Shown here one piece after another: positions 6,657-13,888 of a DNA stretch of 29,930 nt. The number at the start of each line of letters is the position of its first letter. Position 1 is the first letter of the stretch. A model generated the notes under the pieces. It was not told the origin of the DNA and did not search any database. It saw only the letters and a list, made by a program, of their open reading frames with translations. Source of the DNA: RGIG3009 sp045653425 (GTDB taxonomy: Bacteria > Bacillota > Clostridia > Oscillospirales > Acutalibacteraceae); the NCBI GenBank assembly GCA_045653425.1, contig JAZOLU010000039.1:1-29930 (forward strand). Reading direction: 5' to 3'. Both the position numbers and the translations under genes were made by a program.

Positions 6657-7994
6657 TTACTGTTTGGCTTCCGCCAACTTTACCTCAACTTTATAACTAT
6701 CCACTTGTCTACCATTGGCACGCAGCAAGGTCAGCGTCACGGTGTCCCCCACCTTGTTTTTGGCCAGCGCGGCGCGCAACGTGGAATAATCCGTCACCTC
6801 GGTACCGTTCACCGCGGTAATCAGGTCTCCCTTTTGCACGCCCGTGCCGCGCAGGGGCGAATCCTCGTTAATACTGTAAATCAAAAAACCCTTGTAGTAC
6901 GCATCGGCGTAACTGTTTCCTTCAATCCCCAACGCCACGCGTCCCGTAACGTAACCGTTTTGAATCAACTCGTCAATGATTTTCTTGGCCTCGTTAATGG
7001 GAATGGAGAACCCCAACCCCTCATAGCCGTCCGCCACAATTTTGGCAGAATTCACGGCAATCACCTGACCCGCCGCATTAAACAACGGGCCACCCGAGTT
7101 GCCGGGGTTAATGGCGGCATCCACCTGAAAGCACTGAATGGCATAGCCGGTATCGTCGTACACGTCCCGCGCCAAACCGGACAAAATCCCCTGCGTGGCA
7201 GAAAAGCCCAAGCCGCCCGCATTGCCCAACGCCACCACGCGGTCGCCCAGTTGCATCGCGGTGGAATCGCCAAACTCCGCGGGTTTCAAATTGGTGGCGT
7301 CCACCTTAATCACCGCCAAATCGGTGGAGGTATCCGCCCCAATCACCTTGGCGTTTTTGTACACCGTGCCGTCGTACAACGTCACCTCCACGCGGGAGAA
7401 CGGTTGGTTAGTACTTTCATTTATCACGCAATGCCCGTTGGTAATAATGTACCCGTCCGCCGTAAGCACAATGCCGCTGGCAGACCCGGCTTTTACCTCC
7501 TGCGCCGTACCGCTCTGTCCAAACGGACGATTGTTGTTTGTGGCGGTGGTGGTATACATCGTCAGCAACACAGTGCTGTCCAAATTGCGGTCCACAATGT
7601 CGCGGCTGCTCAACCCCTGCGTCGTTTCGTCCAACTCGGTAATTTCCAGTTTGGGCGCGTTTTCGTTTTGCGAGGTATCCGCACCACTGCTCTGCCCGTT
7701 ATTCGGCAACGTGGGCACCCCGTTTTCGCGCACCGCCAACACCAGCAGTACGGAAAGCACGGCAATCACCGCCACACACGCCACGCTAATAATCGCCACC
7801 GCCACACCGGCACCGCTTTTTTTGCGGGGCGGCCGCGGCGGCATAGGCGGGGTCTGGTTCCAACCGTACGAAGAATAGGGCGGCTGCTGCGTCGGCGGCG
7901 TTTCCGGCTCAGGCGGTTGCGCGTGGGCGGGTTCTCCGCCGCCGTTTGTTGTTTGTTCGGGTTCTTCTGTGGGATAGTGATTCCACGGGTCCAT
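6657..7994 (-). CDS. htrA: HtrA/DegP-like membrane-anchored serine protease with PDZ domain
   Basis: The 445-residue protein has a Pro-rich cytoplasmic N-terminus (1-58), one transmembrane anchor (about 63-88), a trypsin-like S1C protease domain (about 130-335) and a C-terminal PDZ domain (about 345-440). The triad is H188 (TNGHCV), D225 (TSTDLAVIK) and S300 (GNSGGP). HtrA proteases degrade or refold damaged proteins outside the membrane. TNGHCV differs slightly from the common TNAHV, but the triad is complete. The two-component genes lie directly upstream in the same direction, recalling CssRS control of htrA in Bacillus. Confidence 0.93.
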   Translation of the reverse strand: MDPWNHYPTEEPEQTTNGGGEPAHAQPPEPETPPTQQPPYSSYGWNQTPPMPPRPPRKKSGAGVAVAIISVACVAVIAVLSVLLVLAVRENGVPTLPNNGQSSGADTSQNENAPKLEITELDETTQGLSSRDIVDRNLDSTVLLTMYTTTATNNNRPFGQSGTAQEVKAGSASGIVLTADGYIITNGHCVINESTNQPFSRVEVTLYDGTVYKNAKVIGADTSTDLAVIKVDATNLKPAEFGDSTAMQLGDRVVALGNAGGLGFSATQGILSGLARDVYDDTGYAIQCFQVDAAINPGNSGGPLFNAAGQVIAVNSAKIVADGYEGLGFSIPINEAKKIIDELIQNGYVTGRVALGIEGNSYADAYYKGFLIYSINEDSPLRGTGVQKGDLITAVNGTEVTDYSTLRAALAKNKVGDTVTLTLLRANGRQVDSYKVEVKLAEAKQ

Positions 7995-8026
7995 ACCGTA
8001 TCACGCCTTTCGCTTAATCTATGGTA

Positions 8027-8068
8027 AGTATACCATCGTTTTGTGTCGGTTTGTTGAACAAAGTTCAC
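8027..8068 (-). promoter_or_regulatory. htrA promoter with candidate response-regulator site
   Basis: The minus strand has an extended -10, TGGTATACT (TATACT at 8027-8032), with no good -35. In the plus-strand reading, TTGAACA (8054-8060) continues as TTGAACAAAGTTCAC, an inverted TGAAC-AAA-GTTCA. A missing -35 replaced by an upstream site suggests an activator-dependent promoter. Confidence 0.55.
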
Positions 8069-9549
8069 TTTTTTTGTAAATGCGGGGTACTTTTTTCAGT
8101 ATCCGGCAACCAAAACATAAACTCGCAATACTCGCCCTCGGTCGAGCGCACCGTAATTTCACCGCCGTGTAAGTTTACCACGGATTTCACAATATACAAC
8201 CCCAACCCCGTGCCGTTTTTATCCACCCCGCGGGAACGGTCGCTTTTGTAAAACCGTTCAAAAATATGCGGCATTTCTGCGGCGGGAATCCCCTCGCCGG
8301 TATTGCGAATCACACACACCGTACGGTCGGCAGCACGCGCCACGGTCAAGGTAACGGTGCCGCCCTCATTTGTAAATTTTACGGCATTATCCACCAAATT
8401 ATACACCACTTGCTGCAACAAATCGTAGTCGCCTTGCACGGTGTGCGGGTCGCACGCGTCCAACCCTTCAATGTTCAGCCGCTTTTGGTCAATGCGTTGC
8501 TCAAACGACAAAAGCGTGGCACACACCATCGCCGTCAAATCAAACGAAACGGGGTTGAGTTTTAATTGCCCGCTGTCAATGCGCGACAAATTGAGCATCG
8601 CCACCACCACGCGCGACAACCGCTTGGTTTCTTCCGAGACAATGCGCAAATACTCTGTGCGCTTATCTTCCGGCACGGTACCATCCAAAATACCGTCAAT
8701 AAACCCGCCAATGGTGGTCATGGGGGTTTTGAGTTCGTGCGATACGTTGGCAACAAAACTGCGCCGCATATCCTCCACCGAGGAAAGCGACACCGCCATA
8801 CCGTTCAGTGCATTGGCGAGTTCCGCCACCTCATCTTGTCCCCGCACCGTCACCCTACCGGAAAAATCCCCGCGGCTGAACCGACGAGTAATGGCCGCCA
8901 TCTGCCGCAACGGCCGCACCAAGCGGTAGGTGAGAATGTACAACGCAATAAACGCCACCGTCAGCACCGCCGCACCGGCAACCAAATAGGTTTGCAGGTT
9001 GTCCAGCACGTAGTCCCACAACGCCGCCGAGGAAGAGCACGTCAGCACGTACCCCATCGGCGTACCGTCGCGCGCGGCAAGACGTTTCGCCGCCACGTAC
9101 TGGTTTTGCTCAAACAACCCGCCCAACCGACTCACCGTAAAAAAGTTCGGCTGGCTTAATCCCCGTTGTATCAGCGGCGGCAACACCTCACCGCGATGCG
9201 TGCAATCGGTATGCGAACAAAGCACCAACCGATACTGGTTGTCCACAATCAGCACACTGCCTTCCAGTGCGGCGGCAAAGCGTGTCAGCATGGGTTCCAG
9301 CGACTGTGAAATGTAGTAATCCCCCGACACGCCCTTGTTCGCACTATCCGAAACAAATTCCGCCATACTCTGGGCGTAATCCTGCAAAACCTCTTGTTTT
9401 TCCGCAATCCAGTAACGGCGGGCGAGCATTGCCTGCGCGCCGCCCATCAGCACCATTGTCAGCGAAATAATCGCCGCCGTCACGGCAAAGTATTTGGAAA
9501 AAATACTCTTAAACAGCGTCTTGTTTAACTTCAAATTTATACCCCACAC
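8065..9549 (-). CDS. Sensor histidine kinase (HAMP-HisKA-HATPase)
   Basis: The protein (494 residues) has TM1 at about 20-38, an extracytoplasmic sensor of about 145 residues, TM2 at about 187-208, a HAMP domain (209-262), a HisKA dimerisation domain with phospho-acceptor H271 in ANVSHELKTP, and an ATPase domain with the N box NLVDNAVKF and G boxes NTGEGIP and GTGLGLYIV. It should phosphorylate the response regulator encoded just upstream. Its reading frame overlaps the regulator's end by 41 nt when started at GTG 9549. A TTG at 9534 is an alternative, and no strong RBS decides between them. The order regulator-kinase-htrA suggests envelope-stress sensing. Confidence 0.92.
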   Translation of the reverse strand: MWGINLKLNKTLFKSIFSKYFAVTAAIISLTMVLMGGAQAMLARRYWIAEKQEVLQDYAQSMAEFVSDSANKGVSGDYYISQSLEPMLTRFAAALEGSVLIVDNQYRLVLCSHTDCTHRGEVLPPLIQRGLSQPNFFTVSRLGGLFEQNQYVAAKRLAARDGTPMGYVLTCSSSAALWDYVLDNLQTYLVAGAAVLTVAFIALYILTYRLVRPLRQMAAITRRFSRGDFSGRVTVRGQDEVAELANALNGMAVSLSSVEDMRRSFVANVSHELKTPMTTIGGFIDGILDGTVPEDKRTEYLRIVSEETKRLSRVVVAMLNLSRIDSGQLKLNPVSFDLTAMVCATLLSFEQRIDQKRLNIEGLDACDPHTVQGDYDLLQQVVYNLVDNAVKFTNEGGTVTLTVARAADRTVCVIRNTGEGIPAAEMPHIFERFYKSDRSRGVDKNGTGLGLYIVKSVVNLHGGEITVRSTEGEYCEFMFWLPDTEKSTPHLQKK

Positions 9550-10207
9550 CCCATACGGTTTTCAGAGCCCAGCGGTCGGATACGCCCTCCAACTTTTCGC
9601 GCAGGCGTTTCACGTGCACGTCCACCGTGCGACTGTCACCGTAGTATTCAAACCCCCACACTTCATCCAACAATTGGTCGCGGGTGTACACCCGATTGGG
9701 GTTACTCGCCAAATGATAAATCAGTTCCATCTCTTTGGGCGGCGTATCAATTTGTTTGCCCGCCACCCGCAGTTCGTAATTTTCCATATTAATGTACAGT
9801 TGGTCGTAACAAACCTCTTTGGTCTTTTCCTCCTGCCGAATCCCCGACCGCCGCAGCACCGCTTTTACGCGGGCAATCACTTCTTTGGTCTCAAACGGTT
9901 TCACAATATAATCGTCCGCGCCCAGTTCCAGCCCCAGCACCTTGTCAAACAATTCGCCCTTGGCGGTAAGCATAATAATGGGGCACGCCGATTTTTTGCG
10001 TATTTTGCGGCACACCTGCCACCCATCCAACTTGGGCATCATCACGTCCAGCAAAATCAAATCGGGTTGCTCGGTGTCAAACCGTTCCACCGCTTGCTCG
10101 CCGTCCTGCACAATCACGGGTTCAAATCCTTCTTTACCCAAATACAACCGCAACAATTCACCAATGTTGCTGTCGTCATCCACCACCATAATTTTAACGG
10201 CTTTCAT
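9509..10207 (-). CDS. OmpR/PhoB-family response regulator
   Basis: The 232-residue protein has a receiver domain (1-120) with acidic pocket D10-D12, phospho-acceptor D54 (ILLDVMMP) and LTAKGE with the conserved lysine. A C-terminal winged helix (about 130-228) contains SNPNRVYTRDQLLDEVWG and the recognition segment RTVDVHVKRLREKL. It is a DNA-binding transcription factor activated by the histidine kinase encoded next to it. An AAGGGGGC RBS precedes the ATG. The region upstream carries TTTGAA direct repeats spaced 11 bp apart, as expected for an autoregulated OmpR-type protein. Confidence 0.95.
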   Translation of the reverse strand: MKAVKIMVVDDDSNIGELLRLYLGKEGFEPVIVQDGEQAVERFDTEQPDLILLDVMMPKLDGWQVCRKIRKKSACPIIMLTAKGELFDKVLGLELGADDYIVKPFETKEVIARVKAVLRRSGIRQEEKTKEVCYDQLYINMENYELRVAGKQIDTPPKEMELIYHLASNPNRVYTRDQLLDEVWGFEYYGDSRTVDVHVKRLREKLEGVSDRWALKTVWGVGYKFEVKQDAV

Positions 10208-10236
10208 CGGTTGCGCCCCCTTGTCATTCTCTTTTC

Positions 10237-10290
10237 ATTTTACCAGTTTTTTCGCGCGGAGTTTGAACAGTCTTTGAATTTTTAAAAATT
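10237..10290 (-). promoter_or_regulatory. Two-component operon promoter with candidate autoregulatory site
   Basis: The minus strand has an extended -10, TGGTAAAAT (TAAAAT at 10237-10242), and a poor -35. On the plus strand TTTGAA occurs at 10262 and 10273 (11-bp period), within TTTGAACAGTCTTTGAA. A 14-bp palindrome AATTTTTAAAAATT overlaps its end (10277-10290). Confidence 0.45.
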
Positions 10291-10311
10291 GTTCTCTTTG
10301 GCAGCAAACTG

Positions 10312-10320
10312 TGCTATACT
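10312..10320 (+). promoter_or_regulatory. Extended -10 promoter of the flavin reductase gene
   Basis: TGCTATACT (extended -10; TATACT at 10315-10320) lies 31 nt before the ATG. A -35 at good spacing is not evident. It diverges from the two-component promoter and may share its regulatory site. Confidence 0.55.
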
Positions 10321-10351
10321 GTATTAAAATCGTGGTAAAGGAGAACCCGTT

Positions 10352-10855
10352 ATGACAGATTTTCACTCGCTTTCCCCGCACGCCCTTGCCGACAACCCGT
10401 TTTCGCTAATTGGCGAGCAATGGATGCTCATTACCGCGGGTACCCCCGCCCACTGCAACACCATGACCGCCAGTTGGGGCGGCGTGGGCGTTTTGTGGAA
10501 CCTGCCGGTGGCATTTGCCTTTGTGCGCCCGCAGCGGCACACCTATGCGTTTTTGGAGGAATCCTCCACCTTTTCGCTCTCGTTTTTGCCGGAAGACCGC
10601 CGCGACGCCCTGCGCTACTGCGGCTCCCATTCCGGACGGGACGGCGACAAATTCGCCGCAGCGGGGCTTTCGGTGTTTGAAGAACAAGGCACGCCCTGCA
10701 TTGCCGAAGCGCGCTTGGTGTTGGTTTGCCGCAAACTGCACACGGCGGATTTTACCGCCGCCCAATTTACCGACCCATCGCTTCTCTCTCATTATAAAGC
10801 AAACGATTTCCACCGTCAATACATCGGCGAAATCGTGCAAGTGCTGGAACGCTAA
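10352..10855 (+). CDS. Flavin reductase-like FMN-binding split-barrel protein
   Basis: The 167-residue protein matches the flavin reductase / flavoredoxin split-barrel family. WMLITAGTPAHCNTMTASWGGVG (residues 24-46, described here by its ends WMLI and GGVG) is the FMN-contact strand region. VRPQRHTYAFLEES and FSLSFLPEDRRDAL follow the family pattern. Such proteins bind FMN and use NAD(P)H or act in electron transfer. AAAGGAG lies 8 nt before the ATG. It is monocistronic and followed by a hairpin terminator. The physiological partner is unknown. Confidence 0.85.
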   Translation: MTDFHSLSPHALADNPFSLIGEQWMLITAGTPAHCNTMTASWGGVGVLWNLPVAFAFVRPQRHTYAFLEESSTFSLSFLPEDRRDALRYCGSHSGRDGDKFAAAGLSVFEEQGTPCIAEARLVLVCRKLHTADFTAAQFTDPSLLSHYKANDFHRQYIGEIVQVLER

Positions 10856-10910
10856 TACCCACACAAAAACGCCCAAGGTGGCTCTTGTGTCTAAATTAAA
10901 TACTTAATTT

Positions 10911-10946
10911 TTAAGCGGCATAGCTATTGGCTATGCCGCTTTTCAT
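10911..10946 (-). other. Possible 11-codon ORF inside a hairpin
   Basis: On the minus strand an ATG preceded by AAAGGGATGTAACA opens an 11-codon frame, MKSGIANSYAA, that ends in TAA. The same bases form the hairpin of the plus-strand terminator. A TATACAAT element lies upstream. Whether it is translated is unknown. Confidence 0.25.
10913..10945 (+). terminator. Terminator of the flavin reductase gene
   Basis: A perfect 12-bp stem (10913-10924 with 10930-10941) with a 5-nt loop is followed by a short T-rich tail (TTCATTGTT). The stem is strong but the tail is weak. Confidence 0.6.
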
Positions 10947-11059
10947 TGTTACATCCCTTTAAATTGTATAACCCACTATAACACTTTCACAGATGCCGTT
11001 CAAAATGTTAGTGAGTTAAAACCAACTTATCTCTCTGTTCCCTTCCAAAAAGCCCTGTG

Positions 11060-11806
11060 CTATTTTCTAAATACAAATAAATACTCATGAGCAATTAACA
11101 AAAAATTGTATTTGACACTATTTGCTTTCCAATATCCTGTTGCTTTGCAATTGTGTTGCTCTTTAATAACAAGTTCCTTCAATTTAAAACCTGCATCTTC
11201 AAAAATTTGCATAACTTCAAATGACATAGGTATCATATGACCTTTTTGGCGTGTATCACCTATAAGAACAGCACAGAACTTGTCCTTCTTGAGAACACGA
11301 TAACTTTCTGCCGCAACCTTTTTCATTTCCTCAAGAAAATCCTTTACCCTTAGCAAAGACAAATCTCCAGGTGTACCCTCGCTATAATGAATGATGTCTG
11401 CATATGGCGGATGAGTACAAATCAAATCAATCGTATTGCCGGGAATGAAATCAAGATTTCGAGCATCGCCTTTGTGGATATATACTTTGCCTCCGGTGCC
11501 TTTATGTTCAAAATTGACCTTTTCTCTGCATGTTTCTAACGCAACATCATTGATGTCAACGCCAATAATATTACGATTAAGGAGCTTGGCCTCAACGAGA
11601 GTTGTGCCACCGCCTGCAAATTGGTCAAGTACTAAGTCATTCTCTTTTGAATAGCGAAGCAAAATGTTACGAGGAATATACGGCGACCAATTGCCACGCC
11701 ATTTTGCATCGTGAGTAGCCCAGTCACCGCGTTTAGGGAACGACCAATGTGTTGTCATTTCCAACTCAAAGTCTTCTGGCTCCCATTTTGTTATTTTCTT
11801 TGCCAT
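11060..11806 (-). CDS. DNA methyltransferase, third gene of the DpnII-type cassette
   Basis: The 248-residue protein has an S-adenosylmethionine motif LDQFAGGGTT (60-69) and a catalytic motif THPPY (131-135) followed by hydrophobic strands. Motif I resembles the beta-class DPFxGSGTT, but it precedes motif IV here, so the order is permuted relative to beta-class enzymes such as DpnA. THPPY matches neither the DPPY typical of N6-adenine nor the SPPY typical of N4-cytosine enzymes. It probably protects host DNA beside the endonuclease, but specificity is open. Its ATG shares a base with the endonuclease stop (TAATG), so the two are translationally coupled. Codon use is AT-rich. Confidence 0.85.
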   Translation of the reverse strand: MAKKITKWEPEDFELEMTTHWSFPKRGDWATHDAKWRGNWSPYIPRNILLRYSKENDLVLDQFAGGGTTLVEAKLLNRNIIGVDINDVALETCREKVNFEHKGTGGKVYIHKGDARNLDFIPGNTIDLICTHPPYADIIHYSEGTPGDLSLLRVKDFLEEMKKVAAESYRVLKKDKFCAVLIGDTRQKGHMIPMSFEVMQIFEDAGFKLKELVIKEQHNCKATGYWKANSVKYNFLLIAHEYLFVFRK

Positions 11807-12684
11807 TACTTAAAACCCTCGTCGATTATACCATCTTCTAAATCCTTAATATTGTAGATATGCTGCATAACATCAAAAGTTTCTTCCAGATTGTTTCTTG
11901 CACTTGTCCAACCTTTTCCATCAGTAAACCAAACAAATGCAAATCCGTCAATTTCTTCTGCTTCCCAAGCAAGTGTCTTATAACTGCGGGCGGTTTCATT
12001 GAGTTTACTGCCCCCGCTTCCATAGAAATTAGTTTCAATGCCGTAAATCATATTCGGCATCTTAATTACGAAGTCGAAACGCTTTTCCATTTTACCTTGA
12101 TTTGAAATAGGCGACAAATCAATATTCCACTTGTCTGTGATTTGGTGGATATACATTTCCTTAAAGTAGTTGATACCTTTGACAAAACCTGCCTTTTGAA
12201 TAAAGCCCTCAACCAAATCCTCCATAAGATGTCCACCACGATTTTTACGACCATTGGAATCAAGGCCGGTTTCAACACCGGTTACATAGTCGACCAAATT
12301 ATTCACAATATGATTTTCCAATAAATCAAACAATCCGGTTTCCCTCATAAAATACTTATATCTTTTGTAATGAGTATGACTGTTCGGCGGATACTTTCCA
12401 AAATCAAAATTGAATAAATGTCCGCCATTTTCATCTTGACAATATATTTGATTGACTCTGACTGCTAGAAGCAACGGAATACACTTCAACACTTCTGGGT
12501 ATTTTCTCATCAAACTCTCGAAATCTGCTTCTATGTTTTTTGAGCCAATAAGAGAATTTAGAATATTAAGTTCAACCTTGATACTATCTACATTTTTATA
12601 AACCTTTTCAAAGTCTATGTAATAACCGTAATCGGCGATGCTGTCACGAAATCCTGACAACCATTCATTAAAATCTCTTTTCAT
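11806..12684 (-). CDS. dpnII: DpnII-like type II restriction endonuclease (GATC)
   Basis: This 292-residue protein matches the DpnII family along its whole length (family size about 288). Recognisable blocks are LNSLIGSKNIE (42-52), RKNRGGHLMEDLVE (146-159), KRFDFVIK (201-208), YGIETNFYGSGGSKLNETAR (214-233) and FVWFTDGKGW (250-259). D204 and E217-T-N219 look like the metal-dependent nuclease core. DpnII cuts unmethylated GATC. The gene lies 11 nt after the Dam-like methylase, as expected for a restriction-modification pair. Its AT-rich composition differs from the flanking genes. GATC specificity is inferred from family and partner. Confidence 0.92.
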   Translation of the reverse strand: MKRDFNEWLSGFRDSIADYGYYIDFEKVYKNVDSIKVELNILNSLIGSKNIEADFESLMRKYPEVLKCIPLLLAVRVNQIYCQDENGGHLFNFDFGKYPPNSHTHYKRYKYFMRETGLFDLLENHIVNNLVDYVTGVETGLDSNGRKNRGGHLMEDLVEGFIQKAGFVKGINYFKEMYIHQITDKWNIDLSPISNQGKMEKRFDFVIKMPNMIYGIETNFYGSGGSKLNETARSYKTLAWEAEEIDGFAFVWFTDGKGWTSARNNLEETFDVMQHIYNIKDLEDGIIDEGFK

Positions 12685-12695
12685 ATACTTTCTCC

Positions 12696-13769
12696 TTAAA
12701 AATTGCTAATAAGCAATTCTTTGATTTTTCCCCTTGCTTCGCCGTTGCAATTAATCATTCGTGTTGCTTCAACGCGTTTGATTTTATAAGAGCGGTATAT
12801 ATTATCAAAGAAATCATCCTCTGCGTTTGCGTTTTTGGGGTCGGAATTACTAATGACAACCTTAGCACCTTTTTTGTTTATATCGTCTACAAACTGCGCA
12901 AGTTCAATCTGTTCTTCATCGTTAAATAAACTTTCGGTGTAGGCAGTGAAACTTGCCGTATCGGTAATCGGTCTGTAGGGCGGATCAAAATACACAAATG
13001 TATTTTCATCAATGAAGTCTACCGACTCACTATAATCCCCGCAAACAATCGTTACCTTCTGCAATTTCTCTGATACCGCTCGGAGATTCTTTTCATCGCA
13101 AATCATAGGGTTTTTATATGCTCCCACAGGAACGTTAAACAACCCTTTTTTGTTTACTCGAAACAGACCATTGAAACAGGTTTTATTTAAGAAAATCATC
13201 AACGCCGCTTTTTCAATGTTTATATTCTCGTTTCCATTGACTTTCAAATCATTGAATCGCTCACGCTTTTGATTATAATAAATCTTTCGGCTATCGGTAT
13301 CTAACGGGATAAATTCATTCTGCATTGCATAAAGCATTTTGATTAATGTATCACTATCGTCACGAATAATGCGATAAGCGTTGATAAGTTCGGCGTTAAT
13401 GTCACTGATATAAACCTCGTTCAAATCGTATTTGCTGAGGATATCAAACAAAACCGCGCCACCGCCGACAAAGGGCTCCGCATACTTTGTAATACGCCCT
13501 TCCGCAAAAGGATAATAACACTCAATTTCTTTAAGAAGTTGACCTTTGCCACCTGCCCATTTTAAGAAGGGTTTGACCACTTTTTCTTGACTTTCAATGT
13601 ATCGGCGACTACGTGCATCTTCCGGCTTTTGGGCGTCAATAGGGATAATCCACATATTGCCTAACATCGCAACGTCTGTTATACGGTTTTCCTTACACAA
13701 GGTTAAAACGCGTCTATGTGATATGTTCCATTTTTCAGCTGCTTCATTTGCTGTCATATATGCTAACAT
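12696..13769 (-). CDS. dam: Dam/DpnM-type adenine methyltransferase with N-terminal DNA-binding domain
   Basis: Residues about 66-357 form an alpha-class N6-adenine methylase: KPFLKWAGGKGQLL (66-79), AEPFVGGGAVLFD (97-109), FNGLFRVNKKG (199-209) and catalytic FDPPY (261-265). Similar blocks occur in DpnM and Dam, which methylate GATC. Residues 1-56 are extra, with a helix-turn-helix of excisionase/MerR-like type (MTANEAAEKWNISHRRV, then MLGNMWIIPIDAQKP). Stand-alone proteins of this form are common in Clostridia. AAGGAAG lies 8 nt before the ATG at 13769; ATG codon 5 is an alternative. The fused domain may let the methylase bind its own promoter, which is inference. Confidence 0.92.
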   Translation of the reverse strand: MLAYMTANEAAEKWNISHRRVLTLCKENRITDVAMLGNMWIIPIDAQKPEDARSRRYIESQEKVVKPFLKWAGGKGQLLKEIECYYPFAEGRITKYAEPFVGGGAVLFDILSKYDLNEVYISDINAELINAYRIIRDDSDTLIKMLYAMQNEFIPLDTDSRKIYYNQKRERFNDLKVNGNENINIEKAALMIFLNKTCFNGLFRVNKKGLFNVPVGAYKNPMICDEKNLRAVSEKLQKVTIVCGDYSESVDFIDENTFVYFDPPYRPITDTASFTAYTESLFNDEEQIELAQFVDDINKKGAKVVISNSDPKNANAEDDFFDNIYRSYKIKRVEATRMINCNGEARGKIKELLISNF

Positions 13770-13792
13770 TCAAACCACTTCCTTATGTAATC

Positions 13793-13821
13793 ATTATATT
13801 CCAAAACTCGAACAATAGCAA
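13793..13821 (-). promoter_or_regulatory. Promoter of the restriction-modification operon
   Basis: TTGCTA (13816-13821), a 17-nt spacer and a perfect TATAAT (13793-13798) on the minus strand, 23 nt before the Dam start codon. It lies just downstream of the sulfatase terminator, so the cassette has its own promoter. Confidence 0.75.
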
Positions 13822-13830
13822 TACCATTTT

Positions 13831-13870
13831 AAAAAATCAGGGAGACGACTTCCTTCTGAAGCGTCTCCCT
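13831..13870 (-). terminator. Terminator of the typA-to-sulfatase operon
   Basis: On the minus strand AGGGAGACG (13862-13870) pairs with CGTCTCCCT (13839-13847). The stem extends through GCTT/AAGT with a bulge and is followed by GATTTTTT. It separates the sulfatase gene from the island. Confidence 0.85.
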
Positions 13871-13888
13871 TGGCGGGGCGTTTTGTTA

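Larger units (their letters stand above)
10880..13830. other. AT-rich restriction-modification island
   Basis: This stretch is visibly richer in A and T than both flanks and uses AAT, AAA, ATA and TTT-type codons that are rare in neighbouring genes. It holds only the DpnII-type genes and sits between two terminators. No integrase, transposase or clear terminal repeats were seen, so the way it arrived is unknown. Boundaries are approximate. Confidence 0.6.

Noticed and set aside
6654..8027. Plus-strand open frame of 457 codons antisense to htrA
   Set aside because: It lies wholly opposite a gene with complete protease and PDZ motifs; its translation is His/Arg-rich without any family pattern, as expected from a GC-rich shadow frame, and it has no RBS.
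8053..8068. LexA-like box GAAC-AAA-GTTC before htrA
   Set aside because: The Firmicute LexA site has four bases between GAAC and GTTC; here there are three, and the location fits a response-regulator site better.
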